Source: Psettodes erumei
Lineage: Eukaryota; Chordata; Actinopteri; Pleuronectiformes; Psettodidae
DNA length: 64,000 bases
Assembly: GCA_016785225.1 (NCBI GenBank)
Contig: JAFBJZ010000510.1
Span: forward strand, 496,001-560,000
Direction: 5' to 3'
This document shows positions 39,101-48,712 of this stretch, piece after piece. Position 1 is the stretch's first letter, and each line of letters begins with the position of its first letter. The notes beneath the pieces were generated by a model. The model was not told the DNA's origin, made no database searches, and saw nothing but the letters and a program-made list of their open reading frames with translations. A program made the position numbers and the translations under genes.

Positions 39101-40907
39101 TTCCCTGGTGGCTCTGAACCCGTGACCCCAAGGTGATAAACCTGCTTCAGCCCAGAACGCCCGGAACAAGCAGCCGAAGGGGCTGATGCTGCGCTGTGAT
39201 ACGGGAGGACTGTCAGGTTTACTGAGCGAACTCTCCACTCGCTACATCACCTCAGGCCAATACACTTGGAGAGGCAACTGCCTTAAACAGGTTCAGACAC
39301 TGGGTATGGAGCTAATCAGCGCCATGTGTGTGGCAGCTACAGGTGGAGCTGCACTCATGCATTAAATGTCTTCCATGTGGGCTGAACCTTATGGAGTCTA
39401 TAGGCTGTGTAGCAGTTGGAGTGCTAACACAAAAGGCCAAATTTATGGGCCTTTAACTGCATCTTAATGAACTCTGAACAGCAATCCTACCGCACAAAAT
39501 TATAAAATCTCTTTAAAGCTATTTTCGCTGACTTACATCAATGACGTTTGAGTCCAGAAAGCCGGGAATCCTCTCGTCTTTGCACACAACTCCAGCGTCT
39601 TCATCGTGAGTGCAGTCACTGTTTCCCCAGCCACGAGACTTGCAGGCGTCAATGCTCTTCTCACCTCCGTTACACAGCACATTGTCCAGCCAGATTTTCC
39701 CTGTATGGGCGGCACACTGTCAGCGTGGCTCCAGGTGCCCTCCCAGGCCCGGAGAGGACACTTGGTTGCTTGTTGCAACGCTCGGCCACAGTCACATTTA
39801 GTTGTGAAAAAAGCCTGAATAAGAGACTCAGCTAAAACCCAACTTTGAGGTTTAAATACTATTCTGAATAAACGTGAGTTTCTAAATTACAAAAGTTTAT
39901 TATGATCTGTCTTCCAACTTTTGAAGTGACTGGAAGTCAAATGTGTCATTCACATGATACGTGACAAGATAAAGTCATGGTTTCAATTGTAAACCATGCA
40001 AGCCACTTTGTGAGGGGAAGCTAAATGCTAGCATCAAGTTGCTAACATGCTGATGTAATATTGGCCATATTCAGCATCTTAGTTCAGCGTGTTAGCATGT
40101 CAACGTATGCTATCAGTGCTTACTTTTGCAGGTACAGTATATGCGACTGGCCTTTTTCCTCACCATTCTGGTAGCAAGGTGCAGCGCTACTTCCTGTATT
40201 GCAGTACTGTTCCAAAAGTACATCGGGGGGAGTAATACTTCTCGTTTACTTCTATGGCTACAAGAAAGCTGTAAGTTTAGCAATTTCTTCATCCCGAAAA
40301 ATTATTGTTGCCTGTGAAGTGTACAAGATTTTTCAGTTTATTTTGTGATCTAAACCTTTGTACCATTTACGGTCATTCACTGGATTTGAACTGGTTCAAC
40401 TTCAACACCTGGGAAAATGGAGATGCTCTAACCTGGGTGTATCCATCACAGTTTCCGTGACTGGCGACTTATTTCAGAACATCTGAATAACCCTCATGTG
40501 TGCTAATATTCAAACCTGTCATATAAATATGGTTTATTAAACCAGAAACTGAATCTCAGGAAGCGGACGCATCGCCCCTTACCTTGTCCCTTGCCGTATT
40601 TGGCGCTGTGTGTCCATCCTGTGGCCGACACGAAGCCCAGCTGGCGGCAGAGCACGTTGGCGTTCGATATTGAGAAGTCGTCATCGCAGATGGTCCCCCA
40701 CTCGCCCTTGTAGAAAAGCTCTACCCGACCCTCATTGTGTTTTCGTGGGTATCCGGCCAGTCGGACCTTCAACCGCTCTGTCTGGGGGGACGGGGACGGC
40801 GCGGCCGTCGTCGTGGCTGACGGTGTGGTCTGGGTCAGGCAGCAAGGTAACCACAAGCCAAACAGGAGGCTGAATACTAACTGCTGCCTGCGTCGTGACT
40901 TCTCCAT
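24109..40907 (-). CDS. loxl3: Lysyl oxidase homolog 3 (four SRCR domains plus LOX catalytic domain)
   Basis: Secreted copper amine oxidase that makes allysine cross-links in collagen and elastin. Core coding exons, 5' to 3' on the minus strand: 40907-40583, 39700-39537, 38193-37976, 33401-33194, 32651-32471, 29860-29706, 29043-28873 (or 27528-27373), 26816-26657, 25903-25660, 25350-25235, 24773-24637, 24396-24285, 24182-24109. All junctions are GT-AG and phases agree. The core form is 754 aa (human LOXL3: 753). MEKSRRRQQ plus LVFSLLFGLWLPCCL is the signal peptide. SRCR1-4 follow with typical WGT(I/V)CDD and VVCRELGF blocks. The catalytic domain has the copper motif WHACHGHYH, split across exons 25903-25660 and 25350-25235. 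It also has the quinone-cofactor Lys (EGHKASFCLED) and Tyr (CWDLYRHDIDCQW). SRGWGNSDCTH and the end ERRFEKYPGQ identify LOXL3 rather than LOXL2 or LOXL4. The first coding exon has an acceptor (GTGCAG) 8 bp before the ATG, so an unplaced 5' UTR exon lies upstream. Fish have a and b copies; which one this is cannot be told. Confidence 0.95.
27373..27528 (-). CDS. loxl3: loxl3 alternative exon SRCR4-b (first half of SRCR4)
   Basis: A 156-bp exon of 52 codons, phase 0 at both ends, with acceptor CTCTGCAG and donor GTAAGT. It encodes an SRCR4 first half: IRIVGGRSNYEGRVEV, then WGTLCSTGW, then EAMVACRQLGLGYA. It is homologous to exon 29043-28873 but differs in the loop and ends GYAMHAIT instead of GYANQGLQ. 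Each joins equally well to the next exon (26816-26657, ETWYWDS). There is no stop or frameshift and both SRCR cysteines are kept, so it looks functional. Using one or the other preserves the domain; using both would duplicate half a domain. Confidence 0.85.
28009..28769 (+). mobile_element. Tc1/mariner-like relic between the two SRCR4 exons
   Basis: The left end reads 'cagtggccactttaaaagat' and the right end 'aaaagtggccactcagtg', inverted versions of each other as in a common fish Tc1-like element. Inside, near 28325-28360, a decayed transposase stretch remains (SPTEHL, for the family's NPIEHL). Most of the transposase is deleted or drifted. Confidence 0.65.
28873..29043 (-). CDS. loxl3: loxl3 alternative exon SRCR4-a (orthologous form)
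   Basis: A 171-bp exon of 57 codons, phase 0 at both ends, with acceptor CCGCACAG and donor GTAGGT. It encodes IRLTGGRTRYEGRVEV, then WGLICGESW, then EAMVACRQLGLGYANQGLQ. This is closest to human LOXL3 (GLICGDDW and GYANHGLQ), so I take it as the ancestral form. Its paralogous partner lies 1.3 kb downstream in the gene, at 27528-27373. Confidence 0.9.
33451..33480. repeat. (TGAA)n tetranucleotide repeat
   Basis: About seven TGAA units with one TGAC, just 5' of a loxl3 SRCR2 exon on the minus strand, inside the intron. Confidence 0.9.
34165..34221 (-). CDS. loxl3: loxl3 candidate cassette exon B (Lys-rich, in SRCR2)
   Basis: 57 bp with acceptor TTTACCTTGCAG and donor GTAATC, phase 2 at both ends, so inclusion or skipping keeps frame. 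It encodes QTSKAKANSKSKQSSPDK between two split Arg codons. It lies inside intron 37976-33401, whose own ends also join in frame (AA|G). Human LOXL3 has no insertion at this place. Supported by frame and splice signals only. Confidence 0.6.
34543..34858 (+). mobile_element. Internally deleted Tc1/mariner relic in a loxl3 intron
   Basis: The ends 'catggccaaatatatgtggg' and, inverted, 'catggccaaaggtatatgga' are imperfect terminal repeats of a widespread fish Tc1-like element. Between them survive pieces of the transposase region: 'ttccaattaagggaaatctg' and 'cctttgggatgaactgga'. The middle is lost, leaving a ~315-bp MITE-like remnant. Confidence 0.75.
35924..35989 (-). CDS. loxl3: loxl3 candidate cassette exon A (Lys-rich, in SRCR2)
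   Basis: 66 bp with acceptor CACTGTTGCAG and donor GTACAC, phase 2 at both ends. It encodes QLKKQAAEKVSKPKVNVAAGG with split Lys and Arg codons at the ends. Together with exon B it would insert 41 residues, 13 of them Lys or Arg, into SRCR2 after NKNFY. Any combination of A and B stays in frame. The clean coding phase of both exons argues against chance. Confidence 0.6.
36934..36990 (+). mobile_element. hAT-type MITE fragment in a loxl3 intron
   Basis: 'tagggctgaaacatcttttc' followed by 'gttaactcatttgttgatgg' matches the end of the same MITE family seen at 4.2 and 8.2 kb. Only one end is visible. Confidence 0.4.
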
Positions 40908-41457
40908 TACTTCAGCTGCACGTGAAGAAAAAGAAAAAGACACCGTTAAGACCTTAAGGACACATCTGTAAATGAGATGGCTGCCTCAGGTTTTCTAGGA
41001 ATCAAAGCACTGTGTACTTAACCGGGCCCTTTCCGGAGGATTTTGTGTATGTCATTATCAGTTTAGGAGATGAGCAACAATCAGGTAAATCTGCAGAGCA
41101 GCGAATGGCAGGGATGCTCGACAACCACTCGCACTGAGGAAAAATCAGCCTCCGCAGTCAAGAAGGTGCAGAGCCCCTGAGGGGAGCGGGTTAGTGGTGC
41201 ACACCAGAAAGTACAGAGTTAAGGTTTTCTAATTAACCTGAACCACCTCTTCCTACCAGCCACAAAGAATTTCCAACATAATGTACTATGTGTAAGAAAT
41301 TGCTGTACTGAAAAGCAAGGGGGCTTGCTCAGGGGTGCTCAGCACATGGAAGCAGGGTTGATGTAAGAGTGTAGCGTTGCTCCAGCAGTTTGATTCAAAA
41401 CATCTGGCCGGTGTTTGCTTTACTCTGGAGCTGGGGAAGAATAACAGGAACGTTTAA

Positions 41458-41585
41458 AAACGTAGCCGAGCGGTCAGGGCGCGTACCGCACGGCTGTGAG
41501 CCCCCCCCCCGTGCTAGCAGGTCCCCGGCTGCCCTGACTGATCACTGTGCCCCTATTCTCTCTCTTCACTTTACCTGCGTAATAC
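41458..41585 (+). mobile_element. Degenerate tRNA-derived SINE
   Basis: 'tagccgagcgg' at 41463 is a perfect RNA polymerase III box A. It is followed by 'gtaccgcacggctgtgagcc' and a C/T-rich stretch with 'attctctctcttcac', the order of common teleost tRNA-SINEs. Box B is not intact, so it is unlikely to be a functional tRNA gene. Confidence 0.45.
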
Positions 41586-43214
41586 AGGATATACGGTATG
41601 AATGTTTATAGTTGTAACATCCACAGCTTCACTTCACAGTCCGTTTTTTTCCCATTTTGTAGCTTTCTGCTCAGTGTTTTTCAGTGTCTGTCTATTCATT
41701 CACATTTTTTCCGTACAACAAGCCACCCTCTCCCTACAAACTGTTACCTCTGCGCCCTTAAACCTTCCCATACAGCCCTGGTAGTCAGCGAACGCTGACA
41801 TAGGCCTGCTATTGATAACTTGACAGCCGCGCTCCTTCTTAGCTGGAAGCGAGCTGGGGGTTGTCCCTCCACAGACACAAATACAGTAGTGTGATGTGTT
41901 TGTACAGAAACCACAGAGTTGGGGTGCCCTTTCCAAAACATGTCTGAGGCTGACTGCGTCGTCTGAGTCCAATTTCACAGCGTATGGAGGGCCCCACACA
42001 TTCACGCCAAGATTCAGTCAGCGGGGGGGGGATTAAAGGCCGAGTCACCACAAGGTGTCACAATGTTTTGTTTCGAACTCAAACTCGTTTTAGAGGAACA
42101 CTCCAACAGTTTGGGAAATATACTTGGCTGCCTCTCCACCACTCATGTTTGTGCTGAACAGATTCTGTGCCAGTCTCCACCTCGACCGAACGGATACCAG
42201 TCTCTTCTCATCTAACCCCTGATGAGACGGCAACAGTGTCCAACAATGTGTGTGTGTATTCTGTTATGAGGGATTTTTTAAAAATACTTAGCTTCTCTAA
42301 AAGGAAACAAATTCTATCCAGTAACAAATGAAAAACCCGTCACACATTCACCCATCCTTCAAAAATACATCAAATACATTACACAGCAGTGGGTGGCGAG
42401 GGGTACTGGTTAATTCATTGAAGTACATGAGTGTGGATGTAAATGTTCAGGAAGAGGTTTGTTACAGAACAGACAGAGAGAACGATTCGTCCAGTGGCCG
42501 CAGCAGCAAACAGACGAGTTCGTTTTAAAGGTTAAGTGAGGAGCAAATACGCAACCGCGGACGTGTTTTATCAGCCCTTCCCCATTTTGACGGGAGCAAG
42601 CAAGTGCATGCCTCCCCTCTCCGTGGGTGAATGAATAAATGGACGACTGAGTGGAGCAATGCAAGAACTTTGCTAAGTGGATGAGTGATAATAAACTGAC
42701 AGTTTAGCCAAATTAAACAGAAAAGAGAGGCCCCTTCTAAACTGTCTGTTGTTAAAGTTCAGTCAGAATTTTGCAGGTTGTGGCACGATCACAGTTTGTG
42801 CAGAGTTGGATTATTACCAACGTTTATGGCTGTACTTTTGGATACGGGCGCATATAATGATCACCTGGCTACACCGTTTACAGCCTGTCTGACCCTCTGA
42901 CCTCTTGTGTGTCTTGTTTCCAGGCCTCAGCACTTAAACTGGTTAAGTGTTATGGCCAAAACTATGACAGGACGACCCATGTTGAATCAACTGGAGTTAT
43001 CCTGTAAGAGAGACGAACCCATTGTCGGCATTCAGTAGAAAGGGAGTTGACGATACCTTAATCGTTTAATGAAAAATCAAATGCAGGGAATATTAGTTTA
43101 TTATCTACTAATGATCATTTTAGAGCTTTTGTTATAAGGAACCTCGGTCACACATCAGACACAGACTCACCAGTCTCTGATTACAGTACAAGGAAAACAT
43201 GCATGTATCATCTC

Positions 43215-43215
<1 letters not shown>

Positions 43216-43249
<34 letters not shown>
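43216..43249. repeat. (CA)n microsatellite
   Basis: About 15 CA units without interruption. Confidence 0.95.
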
Positions 43250-43250
<1 letters not shown>

Positions 43251-44104
43251 AACTGCATCTCTTCCTCTCTCGCCTCTCCATACCAATGTACTCATGGATC
43301 AGATTATGCGAAAGGCTCAAATCAACCAGGCAGCCTTTCCCCAGATCGATGCAGCTCTCAGCTTCGACATGCTAAACGGCTGAAACGCTTTGGTCATCGC
43401 AGAGCGCCACACATTACCATGAAAACACACAAACACACACACTCAATCCAGCTGGTAATCACTAGCAGAGGTCTGTACTTTGTGGTTTCGCAGACTGAAA
43501 TATACTGGTAGTGAAAGCACCCTGGGCTAGAAGAAAAGATATCCCTTCCATGTCGCAGCATGTTGTTGACCTCACAGGAACTTTGTGAAACTTTAGACCT
43601 AAACCAGTCGACATCAGTCAGAGCCACATCACAGGGGAGTGGGACGGATGAGGGATGGACCAAGATTAAAAGTGAACACCAAAGGACAGGTCATCATACA
43701 GAGATTATGCTTTGATAATTCAGGAAAAGAGAAAACTGCAGTGCAGCTGCTCGAAACGAAAACATAGAGTAGTCAAATTTATTCTGAGAAAGCACAAGTT
43801 TGGGGTTTGTTGGCTTTTCTGGTTCTCCCAACTGGTTTTGGTAAATACAGGTCCAGACACACATTTCAAAATAACACACAGGAATGAAATCTTTTCCCGA
43901 CTCAAAAGATAAACTCAGCAGTGTGGTGTCCTAATGAACAATTAATAACAACAACTTCTGAATAGCCATGTTGTTCCAATTAGCCAGTGTTTATATCCTC
44001 TTCCTGCAAGACATTTAGTCTTTTCAGACGTTTGAGTCATCAAGAGAACTCTCTCTTGCACTATTTCTGCAGTCACTTAATTGTTTCAGTCATTGCTGCT
44101 TTTG

Positions 44105-44229
44105 TTCATAGATCTTTGGGTGGACTCGTGGAAGTCACAATGGACATTTCTGGACATTTCACAGACAAATGACTGATTGGAATTTTTAGCAGATTAGCTG
44201 ATGATGAAAATAGTTAGTTGCAGCCCTGA
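44105..44229 (-). mobile_element. hAT-type MITE remnant
   Basis: On the minus strand it starts 'cagggctgcaactaactatt' and continues 'ttttcatcatcagctaatct', matching the left end of the teleost MITE family. The far end is not distinguishable. Confidence 0.5.
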
Positions 44230-45434
44230 ACACATTAAAAGGGATTTTCACATGCTGGCTATCCAAACATCATTCTTTTTAGTAGCCTGCTGAAAATTAC
44301 CCTGTATAAAGGGCACCTTATTGGAAAGTTGCACCGACTGAATGAATCTGAGTAGGTGGTTCTTCTAATCCAGACCCAGATCAGCACATCGCCGGCCAAA
44401 AATTCAGACTCTTATTTGGTTTTCCTGTTACAACATTCCTCGGATTTTTTTAAAATCTTCTGCATCCTGAAACTGGTCAGAGAAACAGCCCATATCCCCA
44501 GTCTGAATATTAAAAGCACATACACAGGGAGCTTGATCTTGCGTGACAATGCTGCAAACTTGTCATAGCAAATACAACGCACGTTTTGCACTTTTAATAG
44601 CCTGAGGATAATTTCAGTATTCAAATGAAGCTAATATAACTTTGTTCTTTCTCCCAACAAACTCACTTTTCAGTGTTTAATCAGTTCGTATAAAAGTCTT
44701 GGAACTCAATGAATGAATAACACATAGTGCGCGTTACCTTATATTGCCAGTGTGAGGAGGTTATAACGGTTCCAGTGGAGAGAAGGGGAGCTGAGTCTTC
44801 AACTGTGGCGATCCGGGCGTTCATAAACCGAACGCCCCCTTCAAAAGGAAAAAAAAAAGATGAATCCTCATGACGCACTGAGGCTTTCCTAACAATTGTA
44901 ACAATTGTGAAAAAAGATTCGAAGCTTCGAGACTTCAGTGACGGTGACATCTGGTGGACAACTGAAGCAATAGCAACCTCTAAAGAGCACGACTGAAGCA
45001 CTGGCACTGTTTCAATCCCATGACGGCAATAAAAGTTCAGAAAAGTCTGTGGTCATTCAAGTGTTTTGTTCATTCATACCAAATAATGAGTATATCGTCA
45101 TTACAATAAAATATGCAGATGCTCTCCCCCATACTCAAACACGTTCCAGATTAACCCAACGAATAAATGCAAATTATATTAAGGGTTAAATGTTGGTTAA
45201 GGGTTTATTTAAAGCTTTGAGCTTTATTTAAAAACTGTACTAAAAGTCGCTAATAGGATTAGAGATCCTTCCTACTTTACAAATGATCATGGTGTTTGAA
45301 TTCAGAAACATTATTTTTTTTTGTGTGTGTGAAGTGTTTTTAAGGAAAACCTTTAAAGATAATGGTTTGTCATTTGGGGACTTGTATGGTTGATTTGGAA
45401 TGATGATTCACAGAAGCAGACAAGTTATTTGTCT

Positions 45435-45584
45435 TCACAGGTTTTTATTGAGAAATATAATTTTTTTTTCTACTGTCTCAAGTTTCAGTCGGCTCCTCTT
45501 CTGGCTGACCAGCTCCCCAGCTTCGGAAAATATCCTTTCACAGGGAATGGATGATGCTGGGATACTGGGAAACTTGCCAAAATA
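45435..45584 (-). pseudogene. hAT transposase C-terminal dimerisation fragment
   Basis: The minus strand translates without a stop as YFGKFPSIPASSIPCERIFS, then EAGELVSQKRSRLKLETVEK, then KIIFLNKNL and stop. SIPASS-PCERIFSEAG and the NKNL end are the hallmark of the hAT dimerisation domain (ZBED/Ac-like group). Only ~49 codons are left. The N-terminal parts would lie at higher coordinates, where the minisatellite now begins. This is a relic, not an active element. Confidence 0.8.
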
Positions 45585-45755
45585 CTCTCACTCTCACTCT
45601 CCAAATCTCTATCTCCTCATAACCCCATTTTGAAACATAATGATGCATTTTATATAGCTGGTATAGCACCAAACCACTCAAATCTGTCAAACCTGTCAAG
45701 CTGTCATTGGCTCAGAATGCATTGAAACGCCATGAGCCAATGAAAGGAGGCACAG

Positions 45756-48712
45756 CGCCTGCCTGAGGGAGAGCGTCTGCCTCATGCCGACCGCCTGCCC
45801 GAGGCAGAGCGTCTGCCCGAGGCCGAGCGCCTGCCCGAGGCCGACCGCCTGCCCGAGGCCGACCGCCTGCCCGAGGAGGTCGCCTGCCCGCCTGCTGCCC
45901 GAGGCCGCCTGCCCGAGGCCGAGCGCCTGCCCGAGGCCGAACGCCTGCCCGAGGCCGACCGCCTGCCCGAGGCCGGCGCCTGCCCGAGGCGAGCGCCTGC
46001 CCCAGGCAGGCGTCTGCCCGAGGCCGAGCGCCTGCCCGAGGCAGAGCTTCTGCCGAAGGCCGACCGGACGCCCCAGGCAGAGCGTCTGCCCAAGGCCGAC
46101 TGCACGCCCCAGGCAGAGCGTCTGCCCAAGGCCGACCGCCTGCCCAGGGCCAACCGCCTGCCCAGGGCCAACCGCGTGCCCAGGGCAGAGCCTCTGCCCG
46201 AGGCTGACCACCTGCCCGAGGGAGAGCGTCTGCCCGAGGCCGACTGCCTGCCTGAGGGAGAGCTTCTGCCTGAGGCCGGTCGTCTGCCCGAGGCCGAGCG
46301 CCTGCCCAAGGCCGGTCGTCTGCCCGAGGCCGAGCGCCTGCCCGAGGCCGAGCTTCTGCCTAAGGCCAACCGCACGCCCCGGGCAGAGCGTCTGCCCGAG
46401 GCCGACCGCCTGCCGAGGCGGCGCCTGCCCAGGACCCGAGGCGGTCATCTGCCTGCCCAGGACCAACTGCCTGCCCAGGAGAGCCTGCCCAAGGCCAACC
46501 GCCTGCCCAGGACCAACCGCCTGCCCAGGGCCAACTGCCTGCCCAGGGCCAACCGCGTGCCCAGGGCAGAGCCTCTGCCCGAGGCTGACCGCCTGCCCGA
46601 GGGAGAGCGTCTGCCTGAGGCCGACTGCCTGCCCGAGGGAGAGCTTCTGCCTGAGGCCGACCGTCTGCCCGAGACCGACCGCCTGCCCGAGGCCGAGCGC
46701 CTGCCCGAGGCCGGTCGTCTGCCCGAGGCCGAGCGCCTGCCCGAGGCCGAGCTTCTGCCTAAGGCCAACCGCACGCCCCGGGCAGAGCATCTGCCCAAGG
46801 CCAACCGCCTGCCCAGGACCAACTGCCTGCCCAGGACCAACTGCCTGCCCAGGGCCAACCGCCTGCCCAGGGCACAGCCTCTGCCCGAGGCAGAGCGTCT
46901 GCCCGAGGCCGACCGCCTGCCCGAGGCCGAGCGCCTGCCCGAGGCCGAGCGCCTGCCCGAGGCCGGTCGTCTGCCCGAGGCCGAGCGCCTGCCCGAGGCA
47001 GAGCTTCTGCCGAGACGCCCCAGGCAGAGCGCCTGCCGAGGCAGAGCTTCTGCCTGAAGGCCAACCCACGCCCCAGGCAGAGCGCCTGCCCAGGACCAAC
47101 CGCCTGCCCAGGGCCAACCGCCTGCCCAGGACCAACCGCCTGCCCAGGGCCAACCGCCTGCCCAGGGCCAACCGCCTGCCCAGGGCAGAGCCTCTGCCCG
47201 AGGCTGACCACCTGCCCGAGGGAGAGCGTCTGCCCGAGGCCGACTGCCTGCCTGAGGGAGAGCTTCTGCCTGAGGCCGGTCGTCTGCCCGAGGCCGAGCG
47301 CCTGCCCGAGGCCGAGCTTCTGCCTAAGGCCAACCGCACGCCCCGGGCAGAGCATCTGCCCAAGGCCAACCGCCTGCCCAGGACCAACTGCCTGCCCAGG
47401 ACCAACTGCCTGCCCAGGGCCAACTGCCTGCCCAGGGCCAACCGCGTGCCCAGGGCAGAGCCTCTGCCCGAGGCTGACCGCCTGCCCGAGGGAGAGCGTC
47501 TGCCTGAGGCCGACTGCCTGCCCGAGGGAGAGCTTCTGCCTGAGGCCGACCGTCTGCCCGAGACCGACCGCCTGCCCGAGGCCGGTCGTCTGCCCGAGGC
47601 CGGTCGTCTGCCCGAGGCCGAGCGCCTGCCCGAGGCCGAGCTTCTGCCCAAGGCCAACCGCACGCCCCGGGCAGAGCATCTGCCCAAGGCCAACCGCCTG
47701 CCCAGGACCAACTGCCTGCCCAGGACCAACTGCCTGCCCAGGGCCAACCGCCTGCCCAGGGCACAGCCTCTGCCCGAGGCAGAGCGTCTGCCCGAGGCCG
47801 ACCGTCTGCCCGAGGGAGAGCGTCTGCCCGAGGCCGGTCTGCCTGCCGAGGCCGGTCATCTGCCCGAGAGGCCAAGCGCCTGCCCGAGGCAGAGCTTCTG
47901 CCCAAGGCCAACCGCACGCCCCAGGCAGAGCGTCTGCCCAAGGCCAACCGCCTGCCCAGGACCAACCGCCTGCCCAGGACCAACCGCCTGCCCAGGGCCA
48001 ACCGCCTGCCCAGGGCCAACCGCGTGCCCAGGGCAGAGCCTCTGCCCGAGGCTGACCGCCTGCCCGAGGGAGAGCGTCTGCCTGAGGCCGACTGCCTGCC
48101 CGAGGGAGAGCTTCTGCCTGAGGCCGACCGTCTGCCCGAGACCGACCGCCTGCCCGAGGCCGGTCGTCTGCCCGAGGCCGGTCGTCTGCCCGAGGCCGAG
48201 CGCCTGCCCGAGGCCGAGCTTCTGCCCAAGGCCAACCGCACGCCCCGGGCAGAGCATCTGCCCAAGGCCAACCGCCTGCCCAGGACCAACTGCCTGCCCA
48301 GGACCAACTGCCTGCCCAGGGCCAACCGCCTGCCCAGGGCACAGCCTCTGCCCGAGGCAGAGCGTCTGCCCGAGGCCGACCGCCTGCCCGAGGCCGAGCG
48401 CCTGCCCGAGGCCGGTCGTCTGCCCGAGGCCGGTCATCTGCCCGAGGCCAAGCGCCTGCCCGAGGCAGAGCTTCTGCCGAAGGCCAACCGCACGCCCCAG
48501 GCAGAGCGTCTGCCCAAGGCCAACCGCCTGCCCAGGACCAACCGCCTGCCCAGGGCCAACCGCCTGCCCAGGGCCAACCGCGTGCCCAGGGCAGAGCCTC
48601 TGCCCGAGGCTGACCGCCTGCCCGAGGGAGAGCGCCTGCCCGAGGCCGACCGCCTGCCCGAGGCCGACCGCCTGCCCAGGGCAGAGCGTCTGCCCGAGGT
48701 AGAGCGCTTCAG
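45756..48712 (+). repeat. 18-bp GC-rich minisatellite encoding hexapeptide repeats
   Basis: About 160 tandem copies of an 18-bp unit, consensus CGCCTGCCCGAGGCCGAC, with variants such as CGCCTGCCCAGGGCCAAC. In the frame used by the downstream ORF it reads as (RLPEAD/RLPEAE/RLPRAN)n. The other forward frames read PTACPR-like and the reverse frames GQAVGL- or SGRRSA-like. Almost no stops occur in any of the six frames. Units of odd length at about 45870-45900, 45970-46010, 46415-46450, 47015-47060 and 47835-47875 shift the frame. A marker variant (gcacgccccgggcagagc) recurs at 46771, 47336, 47660 and 48238, showing higher-order duplication. The - strand is rich in GGG/GG runs. Confidence 0.93.

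Larger units (their letters stand above)
40908..45430. other. Region upstream of loxl3
   Basis: It should contain the loxl3 promoter and 5' UTR exon, but I could not place them. No other exon was recognised. It holds a degenerate tRNA-SINE (41458-41585), a (CA)n tract (43216-43249) and a MITE end (44105-44229). Near 44925 is 'gattcgaagcttcgagac', a palindromic motif of the kind found near hAT ends. Confidence 0.5.

Noticed and set aside
41458..41585. A possible tRNA gene (perfect box A)
   Set aside because: No intact box B, anticodon stem or acceptor stem; the trailing sequence fits a SINE.
45696..48342. Long minus-strand ORFs of 683, 527 and 333 codons
   Set aside because: They are reverse readings of the same 18-bp repeat (GQAVGL, SGRRSA, WAGGWP) with no unique domain or start context.
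45784..48702. A 972-codon forward ORF across the minisatellite (PTACPR-type repeats)
   Set aside because: It changes peptide class at indels because the repeat has no stops in any frame. It does not enter the coiled-coil frame, so it is probably not a protein as such.
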